Notes under the pieces: generated by a model
The model's input: the letters and a program-made list of their open reading frames with translations, nothing else
The model's database searches: none
What the model was told of the DNA's origin: nothing
Origin: Pseudomonadota bacterium
GTDB lineage: Bacteria; Pseudomonadota; Gammaproteobacteria; Burkholderiales; Thiobacillaceae
DNA: 33,783 nt
Assembly: GCA_021820845.1 (NCBI GenBank)
Contig: JAKADC010000018.1
Span: forward strand, 1 to 33,783
Direction of reading: 5' to 3'
Made by a program: the position numbers and the translations under genes
Shown: one piece after another, positions 1 to 7,490 of the stretch
Layout: the number at the start of each line of letters is the position of its first letter
Position numbering within the stretch: position 1 is the stretch's first letter

Positions 1-586
1 CGTGCGCGACGACCAGACGCGCGCGGCGACCGCCCTGCAGATCGCGCTGGCGATACGCGACGAGGTGGTCGACCTCGAAGCGGCCGGCATCGGCATCATC
101 CAGATCGACGAGCCGGCCTACCGCGAGGGCCTGCCGTTGCGGAAAGCCGACTGGCCGGCCTATCTCGACTGGGCGAGCCGCGCATTCCGCATCAGCGCCT
201 CGGGGGTGGACGACGCGACGCAGATCCACACCCACATGTGCTATTCGGAGTTCAACGACATCCTGCCCGCGATCGCGGCCATGGACGCCGACGTCATCAC
301 GATCGAGACCAGCCGCTCCGACATGGAGCTGCTGCGCGGCTTTGGCGAGTTCAGCTATCCGAACGAGATCGGCCCCGGCGTGTACGACATCCACAGCCCG
401 CGCGTGCCTGACGCGGCGGACATGGCGCGCCTGCTGGAGAAGGCCGCGCAGGTGATTCCGCCCGACCGGCTGTGGGTCAACCCGGACTGCGGCCTGAAGA
501 CGCGCGGCTGGCCGGAAACCGAAACGGCGCTCGCCAACATGGTGGCGGCCGCGCGCGGCCTGCGATCCGACGCCCGCTTTGCCTGA
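1..586 (+). CDS. metE: Cobalamin-independent methionine synthase, C-terminal part (5' end outside window)
   Basis: This is the 3' end of metE, which transfers a methyl group from 5-methyltetrahydrofolate polyglutamate to homocysteine to make methionine in the cytoplasm. The reading frame is open from base 2 to a TGA at 584-586 and gives 194 residues. The catalytic zinc site of the C-terminal barrel is visible: H and C in the segment [10 protein letters not shown] in ITIETSRSD, and C in [20 protein letters not shown] is the conserved substrate-pocket strand. The N-terminal domain and the true start lie outside the window, so whether this is a full two-domain MetE or a short core-MetE cannot be decided. 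A GC-rich hairpin follows the stop. Confidence 0.95.
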   Translation, partial: VRDDQTRAATALQIALAIRDEVVDLEAAGIGIIQIDEPAYREGLPLRKADWPAYLDWASRAFRISASGVDDATQIHTHMCYSEFNDILPAIAAMDADVITIETSRSDMELLRGFGEFSYPNEIGPGVYDIHSPRVPDAADMARLLEKAAQVIPPDRLWVNPDCGLKTRGWPETETALANMVAAARGLRSDARFA

Positions 587-594
587 GACTGGCT

Positions 595-624
595 GCGGTC
601 GGGCCCGCGAAAGCGGGCTGCCGC
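595..624 (+). terminator. GC-rich hairpin after metE, possible terminator
   Basis: GCCCGC (603-608) pairs with GCGGGC (613-618) around a GAAA tetraloop. GCGG (595-598) can pair with CCGC (621-624) outside a small internal loop. It starts 9 bases after the metE stop. There is no U-run, so it could be a weak or Rho-assisted terminator or a 3'-end stabiliser. Confidence 0.4.
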
Positions 625-694
625 GCGGCGCCGGTCCGGTCGTGCCGGTGTGCGCCGTCGATTGAGAGCGTCAATCGATATTATCCAGACAATC

Positions 695-716
695 CGTTGG
701 ATCAATGCATCCAACG
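695..716. promoter_or_regulatory. 8-bp inverted repeat upstream of rubrerythrin, possible operator
   Basis: CGTTGGAT (695-702) and ATCCAACG (709-716) form a perfect 8-bp dyad with a 6-base spacer, in an AT-richer stretch 59 bases upstream of the rubrerythrin start. The size fits a dimeric repressor site, but I cannot name the regulator. A -10-like TATTAT lies at 679-684 without a convincing -35. Confidence 0.45.
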
Positions 717-725
717 TCTCTAGCA

Positions 726-771
726 TCGCTCCTGTCTTGATTGACATTGCAAATCAACCGAACAGGAGCGA
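726..771 (+). promoter_or_regulatory. Leader hairpin that buries the rubrerythrin ribosome binding site
   Basis: TCGCTCCTGT (726-735) is perfectly complementary to ACAGGAGCGA (762-771), and TTGATT (737-742) pairs with AATCAA (752-757) inside it. The Shine-Dalgarno AGGAG (764-768) lies in the outer stem, 6 bases before the ATG at 775. A transcript covering this region could therefore mask its own start. Alternatively, the dyads could be protein-binding sites in DNA. Confidence 0.5.
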
Positions 772-774
772 GTC

Positions 775-1260
775 ATGCACAACACGAAATCCCCCACCAT
801 CCGCAACCTCGAAGCCGCCTTCGCCGGCGAGTCGATGGCGCACATCAAGTACCTGTGGTTCGCGCGCCAGTGCCGCGCGGCCGGCGACGAGGCCACCGCC
901 AGGGTGTTCGAGAACACCGCCGCGCAGGAGATGCTGCATGCGTTCGGCCACGCCGAACTGCTTTTCGCCGGCGAGACCATGACGCCGGTGAAATGCCTGG
1001 AGTATGCGATCGAGGGCGAGACGCACGAGTACACCGAGATGTACCCGAGATTCCGTCACGAGGCGACGATCGAGGGCAACACGGCCGCGGTGGACGAGAT
1101 GGACGAGCAGATCGCCGAATCGAAGGAACACGCCGAGACGTTCAAGGCCGTGCTGGACAAGGCCGCCAGGCGCTTCGCCGCACTGGCCGGCGTCGAAGAG
1201 AAGCACGCAAGGCACTATCAGGCGCAGAAGGACGCGATTGCCGCCCGTGCGGCTGGTTGA
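775..1260 (+). CDS. Rubrerythrin-family diiron protein without rubredoxin domain
   Basis: A cytoplasmic ferritin-like four-helix diiron protein of 161 residues. Rubrerythrins reduce hydrogen peroxide with electrons from rubredoxin. Iron-ligand patterns typical of the family are present: E19 in FAGES, E52-x-x-H55 in the second helix, the [14 protein letters not shown] segment (about residues 80-93), and a Glu/His-rich helix near residues 115-119. The usual C-terminal rubredoxin domain is absent. A stand-alone rubredoxin (1290) and a rubredoxin reductase (1522) follow on the same strand and probably supply it, forming an NAD(P)H - reductase - rubredoxin - rubrerythrin chain. The start at 775 is supported by AGGAG 6 bases upstream. 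The leader contains two nested dyads that may control translation. Family assignment is secure; peroxide as the physiological substrate is inferred. Confidence 0.93.
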   Translation: MHNTKSPTIRNLEAAFAGESMAHIKYLWFARQCRAAGDEATARVFENTAAQEMLHAFGHAELLFAGETMTPVKCLEYAIEGETHEYTEMYPRFRHEATIEGNTAAVDEMDEQIAESKEHAETFKAVLDKAARRFAALAGVEEKHARHYQAQKDAIAARAAG

Positions 1261-1289
1261 CACGACTTGATCGATTGAAAGGACACATC

Positions 1290-1463
1290 ATGAAAACCTG
1301 GCAATGCATTGTTTGCGGTTACATCTACGACGAAGCGCAAGGCGACCCGGACCACGGCATCGCGCCCGGCACCCGCTGGGAGGACGTGCCGGAGAGCTGG
1401 GAATGCCCGGATTGCGGCGTCGCCAAGGCTGATTTCGAGATGGTCGAAATCGAAGCGGCCTGA
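1290..1463 (+). CDS. Rubredoxin
   Basis: A 57-residue rubredoxin, a one-electron carrier with a single iron bound by four cysteines. The two knuckles are C6-x2-C9 ([11 protein letters not shown]) and C39-x2-C42 ([11 protein letters not shown]). The usual W in SWECP and the GDP and PGT turns are present, and the length is normal for the family. GAAAGGA precedes the ATG at 1290. It lies 29 bases after rubrerythrin and 58 bases before rubredoxin reductase, so all three are probably co-transcribed. Confidence 0.96.
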   Translation: MKTWQCIVCGYIYDEAQGDPDHGIAPGTRWEDVPESWECPDCGVAKADFEMVEIEAA

Positions 1464-1477
1464 CCAGGCCTGAGCAG

Positions 1478-1501
1478 CGGGGCGCGTGAATGCGCGCCCC
1501 G
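1478..1501 (+). terminator. 9-bp GC hairpin between rubredoxin and rubredoxin reductase
   Basis: CGGGGCGCG (1478-1486) pairs with CGCGCCCCG (1493-1501) around a 6-base loop. No U-run follows and a good ribosome binding site (GGAGG) comes directly after it. It is more likely a processing or stability element, or a partial attenuator, than a full terminator. Confidence 0.45.
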
Positions 1502-1521
1502 GCCTACAACCGGAGGATTCC

Positions 1522-2658
1522 ATGCAAGCTGTCGTCATCGTCGGTTCCGGCCTTGCCGGTTACACCCTGCTGAAGGAAATCCGCAAGCGCGACGCGGTCG
1601 CGCCGGTCACGCTCGTCACCGCGGACGACGGCGCGTTCTATTCGAAGCCCAACTTGTCGAACGCGCTCGCCGCGCGCAAGACGCCGGCGATGCTCGCAAG
1701 CGCCGGCGCGGAGGAGATGGCGGCTGCGCACGCCGCGACGATCCTGACGCATACGCGCGTGACGGCGATCGATCCCTCGAGCCGGCGAATCCGCGCCGGC
1801 GACAGCGATCTGGAATACGGCCGGCTGGTGCTCGCGCTCGGCGCCGACCCGGTTCCGCACGGACTTGCCGGCGAGGGCGCCGGGGCCGTGCTCGCCGTGA
1901 ACGACCTGGCTGATTACGCGGCCTTCCGCCGCGCGCTCGACGGCAGGCGGCGCGTCACGGTGCTCGGCGGGGGACTGATCGGCTGCGAGTTCGCCAATGA
2001 TCTCGCGCAGGCCGGCTTCGCGGTCGACGTGGTGCATCCGGGCGAGTGGCCGCTCAACCGGCTGCTGCCCCCCGAAGCCGGCAAGCGTCTCGCCGATGGC
2101 CTTGCCGCGCTCGGCGTCAACTGGCATTTCGGGCGGGTCGCCGAGCGTGTCGACGTCGCCGCGGGCGCATACCGGGTCGTGCTCGACAGCGGGGAAATCG
2201 TCGCCGCGGACCTCGTGCTCTCCGCCATCGGTCTGCGTCCGCGCACCGCGCTCGCGCACGCGGCCGGCATCCCGGTCGGACGCGGCATCCGGACCGACGA
2301 TCTCCTGGAAACCGGGGCTGCGAACGTGTACGCGATGGGGGACTGCGTCGAGGTCGAAGGAGGCCATCTGCCCTTTGTGCAGCCTCTGATGGCGCAGGCG
2401 CGCGCACTCGCCGCGACGCTCACCGGCACGCCGACGCCGGTGGCGTATCCGGCGATGCCGGTGACGGTCAAGACGCCGGCGCATCCGGTTGCCGTGCTGC
2501 CGCCGAAATCCGGCGCGGCCGGCGGCTGGGACGTGGCGGACGGCGAGTCCGGCGTCTGCGCGCTGCATGTGGACGAGGGTGGCCGCCTGCGGGGGTTTGC
2601 GCTGACCGGCAGCGAAACCGGGCGCCGCCATGCGCTGCTGAAGGCGGTCGCGGCGTGA
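1522..2658 (+). CDS. Rubredoxin-NAD(+) reductase, FAD-dependent
   Basis: A 378-residue flavoprotein of the pyridine-nucleotide disulfide oxidoreductase type that passes electrons from NAD(P)H to rubredoxin. The FAD-binding Rossmann motif VIVGSGLAGYTLLKE is at the N-terminus, the NAD-binding motif VTVLGGGLIGCEFANDL lies near residues 150-167, and the second FAD motif NVYAMGDCVEV near residue 270. The roughly 100-residue C-terminal domain resembles that of bacterial rubredoxin reductases, and the length agrees. The start is ATG 1522 after CGGAGGATTC, not the upstream in-frame ATG at 1486 that falls inside the hairpin. It completes the rubrerythrin/rubredoxin electron chain. An alkane-hydroxylase role is conceivable for this family, but no hydroxylase is nearby. 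Confidence 0.93.
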   Translation: MQAVVIVGSGLAGYTLLKEIRKRDAVAPVTLVTADDGAFYSKPNLSNALAARKTPAMLASAGAEEMAAAHAATILTHTRVTAIDPSSRRIRAGDSDLEYGRLVLALGADPVPHGLAGEGAGAVLAVNDLADYAAFRRALDGRRRVTVLGGGLIGCEFANDLAQAGFAVDVVHPGEWPLNRLLPPEAGKRLADGLAALGVNWHFGRVAERVDVAAGAYRVVLDSGEIVAADLVLSAIGLRPRTALAHAAGIPVGRGIRTDDLLETGAANVYAMGDCVEVEGGHLPFVQPLMAQARALAATLTGTPTPVAYPAMPVTVKTPAHPVAVLPPKSGAAGGWDVADGESGVCALHVDEGGRLRGFALTGSETGRRHALLKAVAA

Positions 2659-2695
2659 GCACGCACGGTTTCCCGGCGCCGCCTGCCGGCGTACA

Positions 2696-2932
2696 GTGGT
2701 GCGCATTGCGCAAGCCCGTCGCCCGGAAGGAGGCGCCTCATGCCTGACGTGCCCGGTATGCGGCCACGTGAAAATCGAGACGATGGCGACCGACGCCTGC
2801 CAGTGGTTCTACCAATGCGAGGCGTGCCGCGTGATATTGAAGCCGAAGCCGGGGGACTGCTGCGTCTTCTGCTCGTACGGCAGCGTGCCCTGTCCCCCGA
2901 TCCAGGCCCGGCGCGCGTTAGGCGGTCATTAG
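2696..2932 (+). CDS. GDCCVxC-family small Cys-rich protein, start codon region apparently frameshifted
   Basis: The frame encodes CPVCGHVKIETM, then TDACQWFYQCEAC, then PKPGDCCVFCSYGSVPCPPIQ. This is the signature of the GDCCVxC domain family of about 60-75 residues, some members of which are selenoproteins. I know no proven function; the cysteine pairs suggest metal binding or thiol chemistry. The start is the problem. An excellent GGAAGGAGG (2725-2733) and ATG (2740) are present, but that ATG is one base out of frame with the Cys-rich sequence. If one base after the ATG is removed, the protein reads M-LTCPVCGH as expected. In frame, only GTG 2696 or 2699 is available, without a ribosome binding site. 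This is either a real frameshift or a sequence error. The given span is the open frame; the biological gene probably begins at 2740. Confidence 0.65.
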   Translation: MVRIAQARRPEGGASCLTCPVCGHVKIETMATDACQWFYQCEACRVILKPKPGDCCVFCSYGSVPCPPIQARRALGGH

Positions 2933-2998
2933 GGATGAGCCGGGACCGCCGGCGCGCGTACGCGTAGTCAGCGCCGCCCGCATCGGAGAAAATGCCGC

Positions 2999-3352
2999 AT
3001 GGACATTTTCCGCATCTTTCATCTGCAATGCGCGCGCCGCCTGCCCGCGCTGCCCGAGTCGCATCCGTGTTCGCGGCTGCACGGGCATTCGTTCAAGGTC
3101 GAACTCGTCATCACCGGCGATCCCGATCCCGTGCTCGGCTGGGTGCTCGATTTCGCCGACGTCGAGGCGGCCTGGCGTCCCATCCACGCCGCGCTCGATC
3201 ACCGTTGCCTCAACGACATTCCCGGGCTGGACAATCCCACGAGCGAAAACCTCGCGATATGGCTATGGCGCGAACTCGGGTCCGCGCTGCCCGGCCTGAG
3301 CGCCGTCACGGTCATGGAAAGCCACGACTCGGGCTGCACCTACCGCGGCTAG
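2999..3352 (+). CDS. queD: 6-carboxy-5,6,7,8-tetrahydropterin synthase (QueD), first zinc ligand replaced
   Basis: A 117-residue QueD/6-pyruvoyl-tetrahydropterin-synthase homologue that converts dihydroneopterin triphosphate to carboxytetrahydropterin, the first dedicated step to queuosine. The family segments ESHPCSRLHGHSF (catalytic Cys24, zinc ligands H28 and H30), GWVLDFADVEAAW, LDHRCLNDIPGLDNPTSENLA and the final SGCTYRG all align with E. coli QueD. The normal AAHRLP motif, whose His is the first of three zinc ligands, reads CARRLP here, with Arg13 (CGC) in the His position. That could be a single-base change from CAC and may impair zinc binding. GGAG lies 10 bases before ATG 2999. No other queuosine gene is adjacent. 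Confidence 0.85.
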   Translation: MDIFRIFHLQCARRLPALPESHPCSRLHGHSFKVELVITGDPDPVLGWVLDFADVEAAWRPIHAALDHRCLNDIPGLDNPTSENLAIWLWRELGSALPGLSAVTVMESHDSGCTYRG

Positions 3353-3371
3353 CCGGTTTGCGCGTGGCGGG

Positions 3372-4763
3372 CTACCACGCGAAAAACTGCGTGGCCCAGG
3401 CTGCGAACGGAAGCGCGGCCGCGGCGAAAATTCCCGCCGCGGCCGCGGCACGGCGGCGCGCCACGACGCGCCACGCAAGCGTCGCGCTCCAGACGGCGGC
3501 GAGCGCCAGCAGCGCGATGCGCGCGTCGTTGGCCCAGGGCAGAACGAGTCTCTCGCCCGCGAGCTGCGACGTCGTGAGCAGGCTCAGCCCCACGAAAACG
3601 CTCGTCCCGGCGAAGGGGATGAGCGTCTGCGACAGCCGCTGCCAGGGCAGCCCCGACAGCTTGCCGGCGAGCCGGAGCCAGCCCCAGATCCAGCCGCCGA
3701 CGACGAGCGTTTCGGCGCCGATGTAGGCGAGCAGCATGCCGCCGTCGAGCCAGGTGAAGACGTCGCGCGCTTCCGGGTAATAGGTGAACAGCCACCAGTG
3801 GCCGGTTTCGTTGAGCGGCCACCAGACCTCGCGGTCCACCAGCCATCCCGCCGCAGCCTGTTTCGCGGTCACGAGCCAGGGCGAGGCGCTCCACTGGAAG
3901 GCGCCGAGCGCGACGCCGAGCATGCCGAAGACGAGGAGGCGGGCAGGCCACGCGCCCGTCTCGCCGGACGCATCGGCAGGGCGCAGGATCTCGGCGTTGG
4001 GCGAACGCAGGGCGAGCTGCACCGCGTTGCGTTCGCCGGCGCAGCGGCCGCAGGCATGGCAGGCAGAGGCGCTCTCCATGCGCCGGATGTTGATCAGGGG
4101 GGCGCAGTTGATGACGTGCTGCCGGCTGGTGCGATGGCCGGCGGGCGCGGCGTCCCAGGCGGTCCGGTCGACCCTGAAATGGACCGGCGCGACCTTCGCG
4201 AGGAGGCCGAATATGCCGGAGACGGGGCACAAGTGCTTGCACCAGACGCGCTTTTCGCGCCCCCACACCAAGCCCACGGCGATCGCGGCGAGGGTCGAGC
4301 CGCCCAGGATGAGCAGGGCGGGCTTCGGGTATTCGTAGACGCTCGTCATCTGCCCGAACACGGTGGTCATGACGAAGGCGACGAAGGGCCATCCGCCCCA
4401 CTTCATCCAGCGCGGGATGCCGCGTCCCAGGCCGTACCGCGAAACCCATTCGGTGAGGGCGCCTTCGGGACAGAAGACCCCGCACCACGCCCGGCCGAGC
4501 ACCATGATGGACAGGATGACGAAGGGCCACCAGATGCCCCAGAACACGAACTGGGCGAAACGGGTGAGGTCGTTCCAGATGTGCGCCTGGTCGGGCGGAA
4601 GGGGCAGAAACGCCGGCACCGCCACGAGCAGAAGATAGCTCGCGACGACGAGCCACTGCGCGGCGATGATGGCCGTGCGGTGGCGCCGCATGGCGAGCCC
4701 CAGGCGAGCGAGCCGGCTCGCGCCGGGAAGCGCGGGGAGGATGGGTCGTGTCGCCGTGTTCAT
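3372..4763 (-). CDS. ftrD: FtrD-type membrane polyferredoxin of the ferrous iron transporter
   Basis: A 463-residue inner-membrane protein with about six hydrophobic segments and cytoplasmic iron-sulfur motifs of the NapH/NosR/YccM type. The motifs are CGVFCP (C94, C98), CKHLCP (C175, C179) and CHACGRC (C235, C238, C241). The third cluster lacks the usual fourth Cys-Pro. In FtrABCD systems of Bordetella and Brucella this protein is proposed to move electrons across the membrane so that iron oxidised in the periplasm can pass the FTR1 permease. The start ATG 4763 overlaps the ftrC stop in an ATGA arrangement, indicating translational coupling. It converges with queD, with only 19 bases between the stops and no terminator hairpin visible. 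Confidence 0.9.
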   Translation of the reverse strand: MNTATRPILPALPGASRLARLGLAMRRHRTAIIAAQWLVVASYLLLVAVPAFLPLPPDQAHIWNDLTRFAQFVFWGIWWPFVILSIMVLGRAWCGVFCPEGALTEWVSRYGLGRGIPRWMKWGGWPFVAFVMTTVFGQMTSVYEYPKPALLILGGSTLAAIAVGLVWGREKRVWCKHLCPVSGIFGLLAKVAPVHFRVDRTAWDAAPAGHRTSRQHVINCAPLINIRRMESASACHACGRCAGERNAVQLALRSPNAEILRPADASGETGAWPARLLVFGMLGVALGAFQWSASPWLVTAKQAAAGWLVDREVWWPLNETGHWWLFTYYPEARDVFTWLDGGMLLAYIGAETLVVGGWIWGWLRLAGKLSGLPWQRLSQTLIPFAGTSVFVGLSLLTTSQLAGERLVLPWANDARIALLALAAVWSATLAWRVVARRRAAAAAGIFAAAALPFAAWATQFFAW

Positions 4764-5578
4764 GTCGTCTTGCGCCTCATCGGTTGCACCTTGAAGAGCC
4801 CGGCGAGCGCGAGCACCCAGTAGACCGCCAGCGCCGCGTAGGCCATGCCCGACGGTGCCGCCCGGTAACCGGTGAAGGCGGCGACGAGTCCGCCGGTTCG
4901 CGTGCCGTCGTCGAGCAGGAACGCCGTGTTCCAAAGCGGATCGGCGAGCGGCGGCAGCGCTTCCAGGCCGACCAGTTTTTCCGCGCCGTCCACCAGGAGT
5001 GCGCCGCCGAGCAGCAGGAGCATGACTTCGGTGATGCGGAAGAATGCGCGCCACGAGACGAAGCGCGTGCCGCGGGAGAGCAGCCAGTACGCGGCGAGGG
5101 CGAGCAGGAATCCGGCCGCGCCGCCGAGCGCGATGTCGCCGTTTGCGCTGCCCTTGACCGAGCCGTAGAGGAACACGACCGTCTCGGCGCCTTCGCGCCC
5201 CACCGCGACCGCCGCGAGCACCGCGATGCCGAGCCAGTTCGCGCGGTCGGCGGCGCTCGCCATGCCGGCTTCGAGTTCCTTTTTCAGCCCGGCGCCGTGA
5301 CGGCGCATCCACCAGACCATCTGGAAGATCAGCGCGCTGGCGACGAGCGGCATGACGGCCTGAAACCAGTCCAGCGCCGTCTCCGACACCCAGGTCTGGA
5401 TGTTCATGAGGGTCGCGGCGAGGAACGCGGCGAGCCCGAGGCCCGCGGCGATCCCGCCCCAAAGCCAGGGGAAGCCGGCACGGGCGTCGGGGCGGGCGCT
5501 GAGCCAGCCGTGCAGGATGCCGATCACCAGCATCGCCTCGATCGTTTCCCGCCAGACGATGAAAAGTGCGTTACCCAT
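4760..5578 (-). CDS. ftrC: FTR1-family iron permease (FtrC)
   Basis: A 272-residue integral membrane permease of the FTR1/EfeU family, about seven transmembrane helices. It carries the two REXXE iron-coordination motifs: RETIE at residues 10-14 and REGAE at 128-132. FTR1 permeases import iron in a step coupled to ferroxidation. The length matches EfeU/FtrC. It lies 12 bases after ftrB with an AAGGACAGG ribosome binding site and overlaps ftrD by 4 bases. The P19-like and cupredoxin-like partners upstream identify the set as FtrABCD rather than EfeUOB. Confidence 0.94.
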   Translation of the reverse strand: MGNALFIVWRETIEAMLVIGILHGWLSARPDARAGFPWLWGGIAAGLGLAAFLAATLMNIQTWVSETALDWFQAVMPLVASALIFQMVWWMRRHGAGLKKELEAGMASAADRANWLGIAVLAAVAVGREGAETVVFLYGSVKGSANGDIALGGAAGFLLALAAYWLLSRGTRFVSWRAFFRITEVMLLLLGGALLVDGAEKLVGLEALPPLADPLWNTAFLLDDGTRTGGLVAAFTGYRAAPSGMAYAALAVYWVLALAGLFKVQPMRRKTT

Positions 5579-5590
5579 GTCCTGTCCTTT

Positions 5591-5944
5591 TTATTTCACG
5601 ACGATTCGCATGCGTCCGGTGTTCGGGTGGAATTCGTCGAAGAACTCGTACTCGCCGGGCTTGAGCGGCGCGATGACGACGAAGGACGCGGCGCCGGGCG
5701 CGAGCACCTTCTCCTTCCGCAGTTGAAGGCTTTCGAACTCGATGGCGTCGTGGCCCTCGTTGCGCACCGTGATCTTGAAGCGCACGCCGGCCGGCACGTT
5801 CAGCGTGTCGGGAATGAGGCGTCCTTCCCTGGCGACGACGGGGTAGGTGGGCAGGTCGGCGCCCTGTGCGGGAACGGACAAAAAAACCCCCGCCGTCAGG
5901 ACGGCGGAGGCGAGGCGGCCGAAGATGAGCCTGGTCGTTTTCAT
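5591..5944 (-). CDS. ftrB: FtrB-type periplasmic cupredoxin-like protein
   Basis: A 117-residue exported protein with a signal peptide (KTTRLIFGRLASAVLTAGVF, cleavage probably after AQG at about residue 28), followed by a cupredoxin-like beta-sandwich. The segment NVPAGVRFKITVRNEGHDAIEFES resembles EfeO-type N-terminal cupredoxin domains. The end reads EYEFFDEFHPNTGRM. The copper-ligand Cys of classical cupredoxins is absent, but H65, E69, E71, H106 and M112 remain as possible metal ligands. FtrB is thought to oxidise ferrous iron delivered by FtrA. It lies 7 bases after the porin gene and 12 bases before ftrC, in one operon. Confidence 0.85.
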   Translation of the reverse strand: MKTTRLIFGRLASAVLTAGVFLSVPAQGADLPTYPVVAREGRLIPDTLNVPAGVRFKITVRNEGHDAIEFESLQLRKEKVLAPGAASFVVIAPLKPGEYEFFDEFHPNTGRMRIVVK

Positions 5945-5951
5945 GGGGTCG

Positions 5952-7487
5952 TCAATACCTCAGTTGCGCGCGCAGTCCGAGCACGCTGACGTTGTCGGCG
6001 CCCGCATTGCCGCCCATTCTCCATACGTACTGGAAGTCGGGCGACAGCTCGAACTTCGGGCTGATGCGATAGCGATAATAGAGTTCGGCCACTTTCTCCG
6101 CGCCGTTCGGCGTGAAGGTGAAGTCGGGCGTGCCGTCGCCGTTCAGGTCGCCCGAGCCGCCCGCCGCGCGGTAATCGCCGCTCGCCTGCAGCCAGCCGGC
6201 GGCCACCCCGAGCGCGTCCGCGCCTCGGTCCCAGTACGAGCCGTTGAACTCGATCCCGAGCGTGAGCGCGCGATCGAAAGGCACCGAGCCCTTGGCCATC
6301 TGGCCGTAGCGGCCGAACAGGGTCACGCCGTCGCCCACCCGCTGGTCCGCGGAAATGCCCCAGCCCGCCTGCTTGGCGGTGAAACCGTCGAGCTGCGTGC
6401 CTTGCCCCTGATTCCATCCGTACAGCCGATAGTTGCCGGCGAGCCCGTACAACCGGAGCGAGGCCTCGGCCTGCGCCATGATCAGCGGCGACGAGAAGAA
6501 GCGCTGGTAGTTCGCGCCCTCGCCGGTGCCGAACACGCCGAGCGAAAGCCGCCAGCTCTCGGGTTTGCGGGTCTCGTTGAGATAGGAAGCGACGAAGCCC
6601 GGCTGGAATCCGTTGGCATCCACCCCGATCTGGCCGCCGGCGTCGAGCAGCGGGTTGTGCACGAAGATGGAATTGAGGAACTGCGTGGATTCGTCCCCCG
6701 CGGCGGCGTTCTGGTCGAAGAAGCCGAAGATGTCCATCTTGCCGAAGGTCAACTCCAGCGTCTCGCGCGAGCGGGGCTTGAAGCCGCCGAAAGGCAGCGG
6801 AATCGACGCCTGGTACCAGGCCTGCCCGAGGATCGCCACCGAGTCGTCGGGGCTCGCGCCGCTGGCGCGGAACGCCACCGCGTTGGGCGCGCTGGCGAAG
6901 GCGCCGAGCTCGGAGAAGGCGCTGTTAAGGCCGAGGCCCTGGCCCATGCGGAAATGCGCGAAGAGCTTGTGATCGACGTTGCCGATGGGCTCGAGCGGCA
7001 GCTCGGCCGTGACGTCGGCGCGGTAGTTGAGCTGGCTGTTGCCGTCGGCCGTGCCATCGGGCAGGCCGGAGGGCATCTGCGCCACGGTGGTCAGGCTGAC
7101 TCCCGCTTTCAGCCCGTCGAGGCCCTCGATTGTCTTCGCCGATTTCTTCATGTCGAGCACGTCGGTTTCCACCGCCTTCAGCCGCGAGGTGAGTTCGGGC
7201 TCGTACTGGCTGACGTTGTCGCTTTCCAGGCCTTTGTTCACGTCGGTCTGCGCCTGTTCGAGGGATTCGACGCGCTTTTCAAGATCGGCCGGCGCGGCGG
7301 CGTTCGCGCTGCCGCTGCCGACCTGCCGCTCACGTTCGGCGTTGCGCTTTTCGAGCTTGTCCACGCGTTCCCCAAGCTTGCGGATGAGGTCGGTCAGTTC
7401 CGCCTCGGAGGCGGCGGAGGCGGAGCCGGGCAGCGCGACGAGCAGGGCGGCGGCGAGCGCCAGCGGTCTCGTGGAGAGGCGTGCCAT
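5952..7487 (-). CDS. Outer-membrane porin (OprB-like) with N-terminal coiled coil, inside the ftr operon
   Basis: A 511-residue outer-membrane protein. Residues 1-25 form a signal peptide ending ASA. Residues 26 to about 115 are rich in Glu, Lys and Leu heptads (LTDLIRKLGERVDKLEKRNAERERQ and LEKRVESLEQAQTDV) and probably form a periplasmic trimeric coiled coil. The rest shows alternating barrel strands and ends in LRAQLRY with a C-terminal aromatic residue. The barrel resembles carbohydrate-selective OprB-type porins. Residues 447-457 (DLNGDGTPDFT) look like an EF-hand calcium loop between strands. The ATG lies 3 bases after the ftrA stop and ftrB follows after 7 bases, so it is translationally coupled to the iron genes. 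A role in iron entry is inferred from position only. Confidence 0.85.
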   Translation of the reverse strand: MARLSTRPLALAAALLVALPGSASAASEAELTDLIRKLGERVDKLEKRNAERERQVGSGSANAAAPADLEKRVESLEQAQTDVNKGLESDNVSQYEPELTSRLKAVETDVLDMKKSAKTIEGLDGLKAGVSLTTVAQMPSGLPDGTADGNSQLNYRADVTAELPLEPIGNVDHKLFAHFRMGQGLGLNSAFSELGAFASAPNAVAFRASGASPDDSVAILGQAWYQASIPLPFGGFKPRSRETLELTFGKMDIFGFFDQNAAAGDESTQFLNSIFVHNPLLDAGGQIGVDANGFQPGFVASYLNETRKPESWRLSLGVFGTGEGANYQRFFSSPLIMAQAEASLRLYGLAGNYRLYGWNQGQGTQLDGFTAKQAGWGISADQRVGDGVTLFGRYGQMAKGSVPFDRALTLGIEFNGSYWDRGADALGVAAGWLQASGDYRAAGGSGDLNGDGTPDFTFTPNGAEKVAELYYRYRISPKFELSPDFQYVWRMGGNAGADNVSVLGLRAQLRY

Positions 7488-7490
7488 GGC

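Noticed and set aside
741..746. Perfect -35 TTGACA upstream of rubrerythrin
   Set aside because: A -10 at 17 bases would fall on AGGAGC, the ribosome binding site, so it cannot be the promoter of this gene.
737..757. FNR-like site TTGAT...ATCAA upstream of rubrerythrin
   Set aside because: The half-sites are 11 bases apart, whereas FNR needs 4. They are better explained as the inner stem of the leader hairpin.
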